Assembly: GCA_022264855.1 (NCBI GenBank)
Contig: JABYQU010000056.1
Location: forward strand, 1-64,000
DNA from: Lenzites betulinus
Taxonomy: Eukaryota; Basidiomycota; Agaricomycetes; Polyporales; Polyporaceae
Length of the DNA stretch: 64,000 bases
Direction of reading: 5' to 3'
Positions 36,327 through 45,694 of the stretch are shown here, one piece after another (within the stretch, counting starts at the first letter, position 1; each line of letters starts with the position of its first letter). A program made the position numbers and the translations under genes. The notes beneath the pieces are model-generated. The model had not been told where the DNA came from and did no database searches. It saw nothing but the letters and a program-made list of their open reading frames with translations.

Positions 36327-38128
36327 TCAATGCGACTTCAACGTCGGCGCCCAGTGCGGCTGGAGCCGCTTGAACAGCGCCCCCTCGTCGCCCACAAGCT
36401 CCGTCTTGCCGAACTGCGCCTCTGCGCTGTCGTACTCCTCCAGAGCGACCTTCGGCGGCCCGCGGGGGTCCCCGTACCGGCCGCGCGAGATGAACACGGA
36501 GGTGAGCGGATAGCCCCGCGCGGCGCGGGCGGCGAGAGCCCGCTGGAGGTAGATCCGGGCACTCACGAGCAGGACGGGGCTGTCGCGCATCCAGCGTTTG
36601 TTGATCACCCATTCGAGCCAGAGGTGCGCGAGCGCGGGGCATGCCGGGGGCGCGTTCTGCGACTGCTTGCCGCGGCCGTTATCTTGCGGGGGGCAGAGCG
36701 TCGCGAAGATGCGCGCGAGCACGGGCATGCATGGGTCCTCCTCCTCGGAGAACCCGTTCACTGTGACGCACAGGTGGGTGAGGTCGCGGAAGGTATGCAG
36801 GAGGTTGTTCCTGCGTGAGGTGAAGAGCCACTCGAGCATGTTGGGCAGCAGGATGAGCTGGCGGATGTGCGCGAATTCGGGCGTGGAGAGAGTGCTGCGC
36901 AGCCTGCCGCGGGCCAGTTCCATTTCTCCAAAATGGCTGAGCGTGGCCGATGCGGGGAGGGGGTGTATTAGGAAGGACGTGGGCGGGGGATCTTCCATCG
37001 GCCAGGGCTTGTGGGACATATGCATGTGAACGGAGTGCAGGCCACCGGTGGCCAGCTTCATGCACGCGAACGCTTCTATGTCTCTGCACGAGTTCAAGAG
37101 CCTCGCTGAATGTATCACGTCTTGCGGCCGCACGGGGTGGAAATGGACCTTACAGGAAGGTGGAAATGCCAAGGGCGAGAGAACGGCCACCCGCCAGGCG
37201 TGAGCGAGCGCATGGTAGTCATCGTTCAGCACGTCGGGCGGGGCCAGATGCGTCATGGACAGAGATGTTAAATATGGGAGCTTGATTGGGGAAGGGCACA
37301 TAGGCATATCGGGGATGGGGGGTATGTGGATGCGCCGTTCGGGTCTCTCGAAGTGGATTTTTAGTACTTGCAGCTGAGGGGTGGAAGAAAGCAATGGGAT
37401 GAGTTGTGTCGGAGAGGCATCCTTTTTTGGATTGGTGATGTTGAGGTGAGTGAGAAGAGGAAATGAATTGGAGGGAATGGACAGAGGTAGGATGAGTGTC
37501 AAAGTGTACAATTGAGAAGCATTGCCGAATATCGATCGTGATCTTACTTCGTTGGAGAGTACAGTCAAGGTGCCTGAGAATTCCAAAATGGCACACCGCC
37601 TAATATTTGGGAATGAAGTCGCCAGGAGAGCGGCAGCGGTTTGAACCATGTACGCGGGGGCATTTACTTGGAGTAAGCCTCGTAGGTCCACATAGAGTTC
37701 TTGGACGCGTTCGTGATTCTCCTGCAGTAGCTGTAAAAGCCCTTGAGAACCCTCGTGAATCTTGAGGGCAACGAACAGAGGTCCACCGGCGCTCCGGTGG
37801 AAGTATTCGAGAAATGGCGGATTGGTGAGATCACCCGGTAAATCCAGAATAGTGGACCAAAGGGACGGTGACCCGAGAGCTACATTGCGCCAATGCTTGC
37901 ACACAGAGGTGAGCGGCAGGATATGAGTGATGATGCGCAGATTGCATGAGATGAACGCGGTGAGAGTTGACTTCAACGTTTTCGGGGCCCAGGGTAGCGG
38001 CACATGCGAAAATACGCATGACAGTAGTTCGAAAGGGAGCTGATTTATCGGGCTACGGCTGTTAATGAGTGTCCGCACAGTCTTGTTGATGTCCGATGTG
38101 AGATCTTCCAGTGAATGTAACTGATCGT
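36327..38128 (-). CDS. F-box protein with leucine-rich-like body
   Basis: The main exon runs from an acceptor at about 38129 (CTGACTTAG) to the stop at 36327-36329. It begins with a short coiled coil (DDQLHSLEDLTSDINKTVRT) followed directly by an F-box (SPINQLPFELLSCVFSHVPL, then VCKHWRNVALGSPSLWSTI). That is the standard layout of the large agaricomycete F-box family, presumed substrate adaptors of SCF ubiquitin ligases. The rest has irregular leucine-rich repeats (LYTLTLILPLSIPSNSFPLL and LQVLKIHFERPERR). The 5' exon with the start codon should lie in 38150-38470 on the minus strand, where an open frame beginning MRLELELFRAVHIVCSLDES exists, but the junction could not be solved. Substrate is unknown. 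Confidence 0.75.
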
Positions 38129-38549
38129 CTAAGTCAGATAAGATGGTACACCGCGGAAAATAAGCCTACCGTGTCGAAGTCAACAGTACTACGATGCCTG
38201 TGAGCAAGCGAGATACGAAGTTTCGTAACGACACTTGCCTCTGTCCTGTTTGCGAGAGATGACGCTCTTTAGTCAGAGACTCATGGAGAGCTAGCGTGAG
38301 CTCTAGGGGACCCCAATTCTGGAAATCCTCTCTTGGCATGTCAGCCAATGTTTGCAAACAACGACTATAAGGGGATCTAGAGAGCCGGAGAATGTATAAA
38401 GAGCTCTCGTCAAGGCTGCAGACGATGTGCACTGCGCGGAAGAGTTCAAGCTCAAGCCTCATCGATGCATCTCTGCTAGGCTCGTAAACCAGCCTCTAGT
38501 TCTTGCGGAAGATACTCGTTCCTTTAGAATAGAGGCTGGACTCTCCGAG

Positions 38550-39528
38550 GGGGGGGGTCGCGGGTGACCCCCGTGGGAACGGCGGAGTACGAACGTGCCG
38601 ACGGCAGGAACGCCTTCAGAGCTCTTCGTCCCAATCGGGATATGTCGCGTCGCGCGTGAAGCAGACGCGTTATGTTTTCGTCCTTACCTCATAATCAAGG
38701 CCCCGTCGTTACATTTCAAACAAGCCGAAATGCAGTCAGAAGGAGAAACAGAATCTGAAGAAGGTCGAAACTATGCAGTAAATGCGCCTCATAGGGCGAG
38801 CACGATGGGACTTTCGGCCGCGTTCCACGACAGTACGCATATGCCAGGCAGAGAACAGCACGTCGAAAACTATACGGGTTACGTGCATGTATGTGCATAG
38901 TATACTTGTTTGATATGTGCTGACATTTTTGTGATATAGAATGCGCACCTGCGCAACACGTTCGACAACTTCGCGTTGTCCGTGCTTGCGCCCAGTTTTA
39001 TCCCGCGCCGAGCACCCCTCGGCATATATACGCATGGATCTCCGTCCGGGAATGGTTACGGAGCCTCTGCAACCCGACGTGCCATGCATGCAACACGAAA
39101 CGCCGCGAGACCGCATAGAGCGCGCATTGTGGACGGGCTCCTCGCTGATATCACCCTCCCGGAGGCCCGCGATAACTCTCGTAGCCACTGGCATCGCAGC
39201 CTCTCGGAGGTCAAATCCATGCTTAACCTAAAAGTCGTGCAGCGTTGTGATGGCGCATTTCTCACTTAGGAGGACTTCCAGGTCGGCGACAGAGGTGACG
39301 GCGTGATTTGCGGGCATGTTCCCGGGCGAGGCGGTTCAGGACAAGGTGCAAACGACATTCTAAGAGTAAGGTAGTCGTTACAGGTAGCGGTACTGTGCCA
39401 GTCGAGACTCGAGAGTGCGCCGCTGTCCGAGACGGGCGTGTCTTCACTGGGTCTTCACTAAAGCTGTCAAGAAATGTCAAGACTTTCGAGCTCAGACGTT
39501 CCCACGGGGGTCACCCGCGACCCCCCCC
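38550..39528. mobile_element. 0.98 kb inverted-repeat element with G/C-run ends
   Basis: Positions 38550-38581 and 39497-39528 are perfect inverted copies over 32 bp. They start with eight G (or end with eight C) and continue TCGCGGGTGACCCCCGTGGG and so on. Beyond the perfect part the arms stay loosely similar for about 20 bp. No clear target duplication was found at the edges. The interior carries a spliced open frame on the plus strand. The termini do not match any DNA-transposon superfamily I know. Confidence 0.75.
38729..39269 (+). CDS. Putative spliced protein inside the inverted-repeat element
   Basis: ATG 38729 opens MQSEGETESEEGRNYAVNAP. The frame passes through a clean 51 nt intron (donor GTATGT at 38889, branch CTGAC, acceptor ATATAG at 38939). 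It continues NAHLRNTFDNFALSVLAPSF to the stop at 39267-39269, about 163 residues in all. The protein starts acidic and becomes basic (MHATRNAARPHRARIVDG). It has no recognised domain, no DDE/DDD transposase signature and no zinc finger. It could be a captured host gene fragment or an element-specific protein. The intron in phase 0 is the main argument that it is or was a gene. Confidence 0.4.
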
Positions 39529-39630
39529 AGGCTCCTACCCACCGCGCAGTTCGAGGGAAGGGGCGATTTCAAGTAGCGTGCACAGTCTGAATTCCCGACA
39601 TACCTATACCGGCGCTTACCCACTTAATCC

Positions 39631-40897
39631 AGTCACGTGCATTCTCTCCCAACCTTATTTCCCCTTCCCTCTCACTGGCGGCTGGCATCAAACACGAGTA
39701 AACAACGGAGCGCGGCGAGGAGGCGCCCAGAACTCACCCCGTTTGGAAATGCACAAACTGCGGGCGCTTTTGTATTTTCGTTTATTCCCCTCAATCGCGC
39801 GAGCTACTCTGATTCAGAGGGGTCCGACATCTGAAGCACCAGTCCTCGCGCGCCCCCTCAAACCTCTTCAAACCTCGCGTGTGTCCCTCGCGCACAGAAA
39901 ATACATCACACCGCATGCCTCTACTGGTGTACTTGCCCGCTCCAGGCTATGGCACCTGCGCTCGTGAACGTCGCTCGTCCCTGACCGCCACACACACACC
40001 GTCCAACCCGCGCGCGTGCTTGGGAGGGCCCGGGTATCTGCAAGTGTGCATCGCCATACACCCGCTATCATGCATGCGTCAAGTTCGCCCTAGTGCTAGG
40101 GATGGACGCTGCTACCCCGCGCAGCGCACGGTACATGTTAGCTAGTGCAGCTCTATCTATTCAAGTCAGTGGCCACGCGCGTCCGTCGCCTTCCGTCGAT
40201 TGTACAACCACTTGTTGGCGTTTCACCCCCCCCCCTCTGGTGCCTGGGGTGATTGAGCGCGCGCCCGCCTCGTGCCCGCAGGCTCTGCTATGTTCGCAAC
40301 GGCCTGTGTGGGTTGTAGTATCATAGCGTCCCCATCCGTACCAGTGGCCTTTTATTAGGCTTTGCATGTACATAAATTATTGTCCTTGCTGTAGCTATCA
40401 ACAACTATCCACGTACGCGCACCTCGGTCCCGCCACAGTGTACACACATCCGACCGAGTGCAGTGTGCACATCATGCGCTGCCTCGCGCGAGGAGAATAA
40501 ATGAAAATACAAAAGCGCCCGCAGTTTGTGCATTCCCGCTACCGGTAACGGTAGTGGGTCTTTGTGAACATTCGACTACCCCCGTGGGAATTGACCCATG
40601 TCACATGACGTCTCACGTTACCTGACAAGACAATTACTTCAAAAAGGTTCAAGTCAACATCGAGTGGACTCAAGCTACTCGCTCATGTATACAGCAAAAT
40701 TCTCCTGCCACAACGCCTGTGCCCGAAACGAGTGCGGTAGCGGGCACTGCCGCTCGGCGGCGCTACACGGTTTATTTCCAAACGGGGTGAGTTCTGGGCG
40801 CCTCCTCGCCGCGCTCCGTTGTTTACTCGTGTTTGATGCCAGCCGCTACTGAGAGGTGAGGGGAAATAAGGTTGGGAGTTGTGTGCACGTGATGACT
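39631..40897. mobile_element. Element with long (about 170 bp) inverted arms
   Basis: The left arm 39631-39802 and the right arm 40483-40897 are inverted copies, nearly identical over most of their length. Shared blocks include AGTCACGTGCA at the tips, TCCCAACCTTATTTCCCC, CGGCTGGCATCAAACACGAG, GAGGCGCCCAGAACTCACCC and CACAAACTGCGGGCGCTTTT. The right arm is split by a nested insertion. The 0.7 kb interior has no convincing gene. Target duplications were not resolved. A foldback-type or long-TIR non-autonomous DNA element is the likely class. Confidence 0.8.
40535..40773. mobile_element. Nested 239 bp insertion
   Basis: Comparison with the intact left arm shows that sequence between GTTTGTGCATT and ATTTCCAAAC is extra. 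ATT is present at both junctions (40532-40534 and 40774-40776), consistent with a 3 bp target duplication. The insert begins CCCGCTACCG and has CGGTAGCGGG at 40735-40744, about 30 bp inside its far end. It contains CCCCCGTGGGAA, also found in the tips of the element at 38.5-39.5 kb. No coding potential is seen. Confidence 0.6.
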
Positions 40898-41101
40898 TTG
40901 TATGTTAGGCGCTGGTCTGGGTATGTCGGGAATTCTTCTGTGTATCGGCCCACTTGAGATCGCCCTCACCTCGAAGTAGCGGCTGGGTTGGAGCCTGCAG
41001 GGAGCCAAGATTGTTAAAACTCGATGTAGGAACTCAGGAACTTGGAGCTTGAAGTCAGGCCTCAGGAACAGAAAGGTCAATGTAATTTGACATTGTAAAG
41101 C

Positions 41102-41748
41102 TAGGGTGCAGTGAATAATTCCCCGAATTATTAACTCACAGTTATAAACCGGCAGAGTTTTTTAACAGGGTGTTTGAAACAGTTTATAACCGGGCGGTTA
41201 TAAACCGGTTACAATCTGTTTATAACAGTTTATCACTGGTTTATAACAACGGAGTCGGGCGCCTATGTACCTTCCCCAGTCCTTTCGAGCTCGACATGGG
41301 GTCGTTGGCTTCCAATTGATGTTAACTTGACTTATCCTCTCTGCAGGTAGTGGAGCAATAGACCAAACATAAACGAGTCGAGGTTTAGGGGCTATAGCTA
41401 GTGAGCCGAGTTCGAACCTACCGGCGCTTCGGCGCTACCATAGTAGCACTATATTCACGCGCTGGTTAGAAGGTAGAAGGCTCAGTGACGACAGCACAGT
41501 CTCCTAGCAGTGTGCCTCCGACCTCGGGGGTCAAATTATGTCATAATTGGACAGAACACGAGCTAAGCCGGTCTCTGGGTGTCAGGTATCACTCTTAAAA
41601 GACATTGCTGCGATCCCTGGGCTTGGGGATTATTCACCATTATTCACACCCCTGCACGGTCACCTTTATTAGCACACAGTTACTAACTGTTTTTAACAGC
41701 TGTGAATAATTGTTTGTTATCAAACCCCCCATTCTTCACTGCACCCTA
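41102..41748. mobile_element. hAT-like MITE with 8 bp target duplication
   Basis: The element starts TAGGGTGCAGTGAATAAT and ends with the inverse TTCTTCACTGCACCCTA. It is flanked by exact 8 bp copies of TGTAAAGC at 41094-41101 and 41749-41756. An 8 bp duplication with TAGGG-type short inverted repeats is the hallmark of the hAT superfamily. The 647 bp interior has no transposase. It carries subterminal repeats of GTTATAAACCGG/TTTATAAC type (41138-41250) and CTGTTTTTAACAGCTG (41680-41702). It is non-autonomous and needs a transposase from elsewhere. Confidence 0.85.
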
Positions 41749-41767
41749 TGTAAAGCATTAACGTGCG

Positions 41768-41789
41768 TTAACCCTAACCTACCCTAACC
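41768..41789. repeat. Degenerate telomere-like interstitial repeat
   Basis: Two CCCTAA units in TTAACCCTAACCTACCCTAACC lie 12 bp beyond the hAT target duplication. The fungal telomere unit is TTAGGG, so this is a short degenerate match only. Confidence 0.35.
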
Positions 41790-41962
41790 TGCATGCATGG
41801 GCGGGCGCCTGTGACGCGTCGCGATCACCTGACTTTTGAAACCGACGAGTACTGATGGGCGCCTGCGGTTATGCGGGTTCGTTCAAGTCTGCGACGACCA
41901 CGACCACGACTTCTTCCTCCTCCATTTCACGACCTCACGAACAGAACATATCAACGACTAAC

Positions 41963-43996
41963 ATGGCTAAACCACGCAATAGCGTTCTTTATCTCTTCGA
42001 TCCTCTCCATCAGTCGCCCTCCACCCCTCGCCGCGACTCCTCGCCCGAACTGGGCAACTCCGACAAGGAGAACGACCTTCCGCCCGGCGATGTCACCGTC
42101 TTCTTCGACTGCATATACGCTGACTCGAAGCATCGTCCCATCCAACTCCAAACTCCCCAAGGCAAACTTATCGACATCGGGGATACTCCAGTTCAAGGCC
42201 ATTTATGGGACGAGACAGACCATGATGGCAGCGACGCGGATGAAGAGCAATCCGAGAACGAGCCAGAAAATTCAAGTGTTATTTTTGCCCCTTCGCGCTC
42301 CCCCCTCGTTGATCTTGACCTCGAGGCCACACCCCGGCCACCGCAACACGCTCCTCGCCCGCTCCAGGCTCCTATGTTCTCCCCTGGAGCATCTTCATTC
42401 CACAAGGGGCGACCAATCCAGGCGCTGCTCGCTGCGCCCCAGGGTTCCCCGCTGGCCGAGGTCATCAATTCGATAACTTTTGCCGCCCTCACCACATCCG
42501 AGGACGCTTCGACCACCGCTGTGCCAGGTTCTCCGCATGATGCTGAGGATGCCATTAGTGCTCGTCCGTCGTCACCGTTCCCGGTTATCACTGTATGCGC
42601 GCCGGAAACACCTAGCACACCTCTTTTTGACCTCGATCGCGATGGAGGGTCTGTGGAAGTGTCTGCTGTAGGCGCATCCACCCTTCGCCCGTCGTCAACT
42701 CTCACCCAGCTCTCCTCGGATGATCTCCGTCGCGTGTCTGTCGATCTCTACTCCTCATTTCATCTGCAGATGCAGTCTGCCGAGATGTCCTTCGACTTGT
42801 TGAACGATAAGATATCGTTTCTAGGCGGCGGTCAAGACTCTTTCTGGGCTGGAGGAGAGGATGCGACTTTTGACTTAGATGAAGACAACCAGGCTCCCGC
42901 AAGAAGCGATGTCGAGGAGAAGCCCCTTCCTGTGGTGCGAGTACCATTGGACTGGAATGAACATGCTCTCAGCCCTCCGAACGACGCTGCCCAGGCGACT
43001 GAGGTGGTCATGACGAGTTCTCCTGACGTTGTGGCGTCGAGGGTGCCATTGCCCAGGTCTCCACCTCCGTCAACCCCTCCCTCGCGAAGTAAGTACTAGT
43101 CCTTTTCTTGATGAATATCAACTTACAGCCTTTCAGACACGCCACCCCTTCCACTCCAACATTCACGACTTGCGGCGCCACCGTCTCCCCCTACAACACC
43201 TGTCTCTCTTGATGAGCCATCCCTTCTGCTGGAGTCGGAGCCGGTGCCACCTGTGGTTCCCGCTCTACGGGTCGCGAAGAAGACATTCACGGTCATGGGC
43301 CGTCACAGACCCGGCCCCGCAGCCGTACTCGGAACTGGGACATCGAACGCAGGGCTTGCGACTCATCGTGCCGACAACTTGGCTTCCATTGATACTAGGC
43401 TCTCTACCCTCACCCTGGGAGCCAAGGCAGCACCGGTAGTAGAATCGCAGTCCCAACCTCCCCGTCCCAACTACCGTGGAGTGCAGCGCCCACCAGCGAG
43501 CATGCTTGCCGCAGGCGTCATCATTGGGCTGCCGCCCCAAGGTTCCTCCCGGAGCACTTCTGCATCCACGTCAAGCTCCAGCTCAACGGGCAGCTCCACC
43601 ACTCGTGCTCTCCGCCCTCAAGATGGCTCGCGGCCCGTGGCAGTGGGACTACAGCGCCCTACTCTTGTCTCCAAAGGGCGTACCGTGCCCCGGGGTGTAC
43701 CTACCACTTCCATGAGGTCCATCAAGGCTCCGTCGAACACAGGTATCACGCGGGCCGCCTCGGCGAGCGCGGCTAACCCAAGAACGAATCCGTCAACTAT
43801 CGGTACGAGCGGTCTGAGGCCGCCCTCCCGCATCGCAGCGCCAGGCGTGGGCTCGACCCTCCCGCGGCCGGCTTCCAAGCTTCCTGGGCCATCGTCGGTG
43901 TCGGGATTAGCCCGTCATGCGAGCACCGGCAGCGGCATTGCCACGCGTCCACGGGCTGTGACTGCTCCCCGTGCGCCAACTGGAGGCCGGTTTTGA
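41963..43996 (+). CDS. Intrinsically disordered protein, unknown
   Basis: ATG 41963 (MAKPRNSVLYLFDPLHQSPS) is preferred over an in-frame ATG at 41855, which would add a low-complexity poly-Thr/Ser leader. One intron is visible, with donor GTAAGT at about 43090 and acceptor TTTCAG near 43137. The first half is acidic and Ser/Pro-rich, with a short ordered-looking patch (GDVTVFFDCIYADSKHRPIQ). The second half is basic and Ser/Thr/Pro-rich (RPQDGSRPVAVGLQRP, then SGLRPPSRIAAPGVGSTLPR), ending TAPRAPTGGRF. No domain is recognised. A nuclear or microtubule-associated role is conceivable from composition but not supported. Confidence 0.6.
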
Positions 43997-44943
43997 TCGC
44001 ATGGCGGTCACGCAAACAGGTTTAAGTCGCCTGTAGAACGAACAAGATTATGTTTGGAGTTAATTTTACGCCCAACGTTGTCTCCTGTGTTCATGCTCCG
44101 TTTGCCCAAGACACGCACTTCACGCATACACCCGCACATCCACTTTACACCGGCCAAAGCATCTATGTGGCCATCCCCACACCTCATCGCAGAAATTTCT
44201 TATGCCCCATCATTTATGGTTTATGACTACTACTCCTCCCTCGTCAACTCTCTCGGCCCCTGTCGCTTTCTGGTATCTATCCTTCTCCGTACCTCGCATT
44301 TAAACATACAGTACACGAACGCCGCTCCTCCAGCTCTGAACTACCCATCCGATCCATCGTTGACATCATCACCCACTGAATCTGCCTGTCCGTGCATTTG
44401 TTTATCCGCTCTAGTGTCCGCACCCCTACGGACCTACGCTTTTGTCTCCTACCACATCCCCACTGTTTTACGATCCCATGTGCATACTTAGCTATCCGCC
44501 GCCTATCCTGTTTCGTATACATTCATCGTTGCTTTCATATCTGTGAGGCTACCCCCAATAGGATTGTCAATGTATTCATCGACTATTCATCGGTGTGTGA
44601 TTCCCCTTTAACTCGTCGCAAGTTCGTCACAATGATGCTTTTGGTCAGCAGCATGCCGTCCATAGTACATTTAGGCCTGAGGCCTGAGGCCTGAATGCCA
44701 CTGCATTGTTATTACTGATATTTTCTTAGCGTACCTGCAGCAGAGTCCTTCGCTGATGGTCCTTTTTTTTATCAAACTTTTTCATCCCGCTCATACGTAG
44801 TACAGGTGCGGCTCTTCTTTTTTTGTTTGCACGGTGATCGGCGAGTAGTCTCAGCCTGTGGCGCCTACATCTAAGGGCTTCGTGCGTGCCGCTGTGCGGT
44901 TGGCCTTCGCATGTGTGGGTCGTTGCCGCCCTCGAATCCAATA
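43997..44943. other. Intergenic region
   Basis: It is AT-richer than the average of the window. It includes a short CCTGAGG tandem (three units near 44675-44693) and two T-runs near 44763 and 44817. No gene is seen. Confidence 0.4.
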
Positions 44944-45113
44944 TTAAGTCGGCGCATCTTCGAATGTGAACGCGCTCTCGTTCGCAGTCAAGAAGCCGTT
45001 GAACTCACGGTATGCGCTCATCCGTTGTAGGAACTCGAACTCTCCTCGGAGTTCCCACCACCGACGGTATCGCTTGCACTTCAAGAGGACGTGGTGGCGC
45101 TCAGGCAATGGGG
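44944..45113 (-). pseudogene. C-terminal relic of a LINE-type reverse transcriptase (tentative)
   Basis: The minus strand reads PLPERHHVLLKCKRYRRWWE, then a leucine/glutamate-rich helix, then GFLTANESAFTFEDAPT and a stop at 44944. The pattern H-H-x-L-x-x-C followed by a helix and FLxxNxxAFTFED resembles the last residues of agaricomycete non-LTR retrotransposon reverse transcriptases, where a zinc-binding E-x-x-x-H-x-L-x-x-C motif precedes the end. A stop lies just upstream, so only this fragment remains. The assignment rests on the motif alone. Confidence 0.35.
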
Positions 45114-45694
45114 CACCGACTCATATCCACTACATCACGGTACGTCTGTCGTAGTGATCATCTGTCATGAACTGTCAACGCATTGCTTTTTCATAGCGCG
45201 AGCGACCAACGCGACCGCATATCTTGACCTGGAGCAAAAAGTGGCCAGGTCCTGAGCAAGAATAGTATGTATTTCATCAGTGTCTACACTGTTCCAAGAT
45301 GTCGCGGCGCAGCTACCCGCAAACATTCTGGCCTGGCACTTGCAGCAGCCCCCGTCATTTTCACGGCTGTCACCTTAATCCTGGTGTGGGAATTGACCAA
45401 ATGTGTTAGGCGAGTCGCCCACGGGGACCGCGGCCACACATGTCATCGATTCATCCTCGAGGCTCGAGCAGCACAGACCTCCACGACGGGTTTGCAATCT
45501 ACCACCATCTCAAGGCTATCATAACCCACTCTACTTACCGCCGCGCGCATAGTACCAAGGCAGCTTTCTCTCATACCGATGGGGTAATGACGTAGATCTA
45601 CGCAGAGAGCGTATCCGACACCACGTAAGTGGTACCTCATAGGCACTGAGCGGCAGGGACTGTTGATATAACTATAACACACCCATGCGTCAGA
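45114..45694. other. Promoter region of the HET gene
   Basis: No gene is recognised. Short open frames near 45270-45520 lack motifs. It may contain further decayed retroelement sequence continuous with the relic to the left. Confidence 0.35.

Noticed and set aside
38550..39528. Assignment of the G-run element to a known superfamily
   Set aside because: No target duplication or transposase motif was found to support one.
41380..41450. tRNA-like sequence with a B-box (GAGTTCGAACC) inside the hAT element
   Set aside because: No acceptor, D or anticodon stem could be folded around it.
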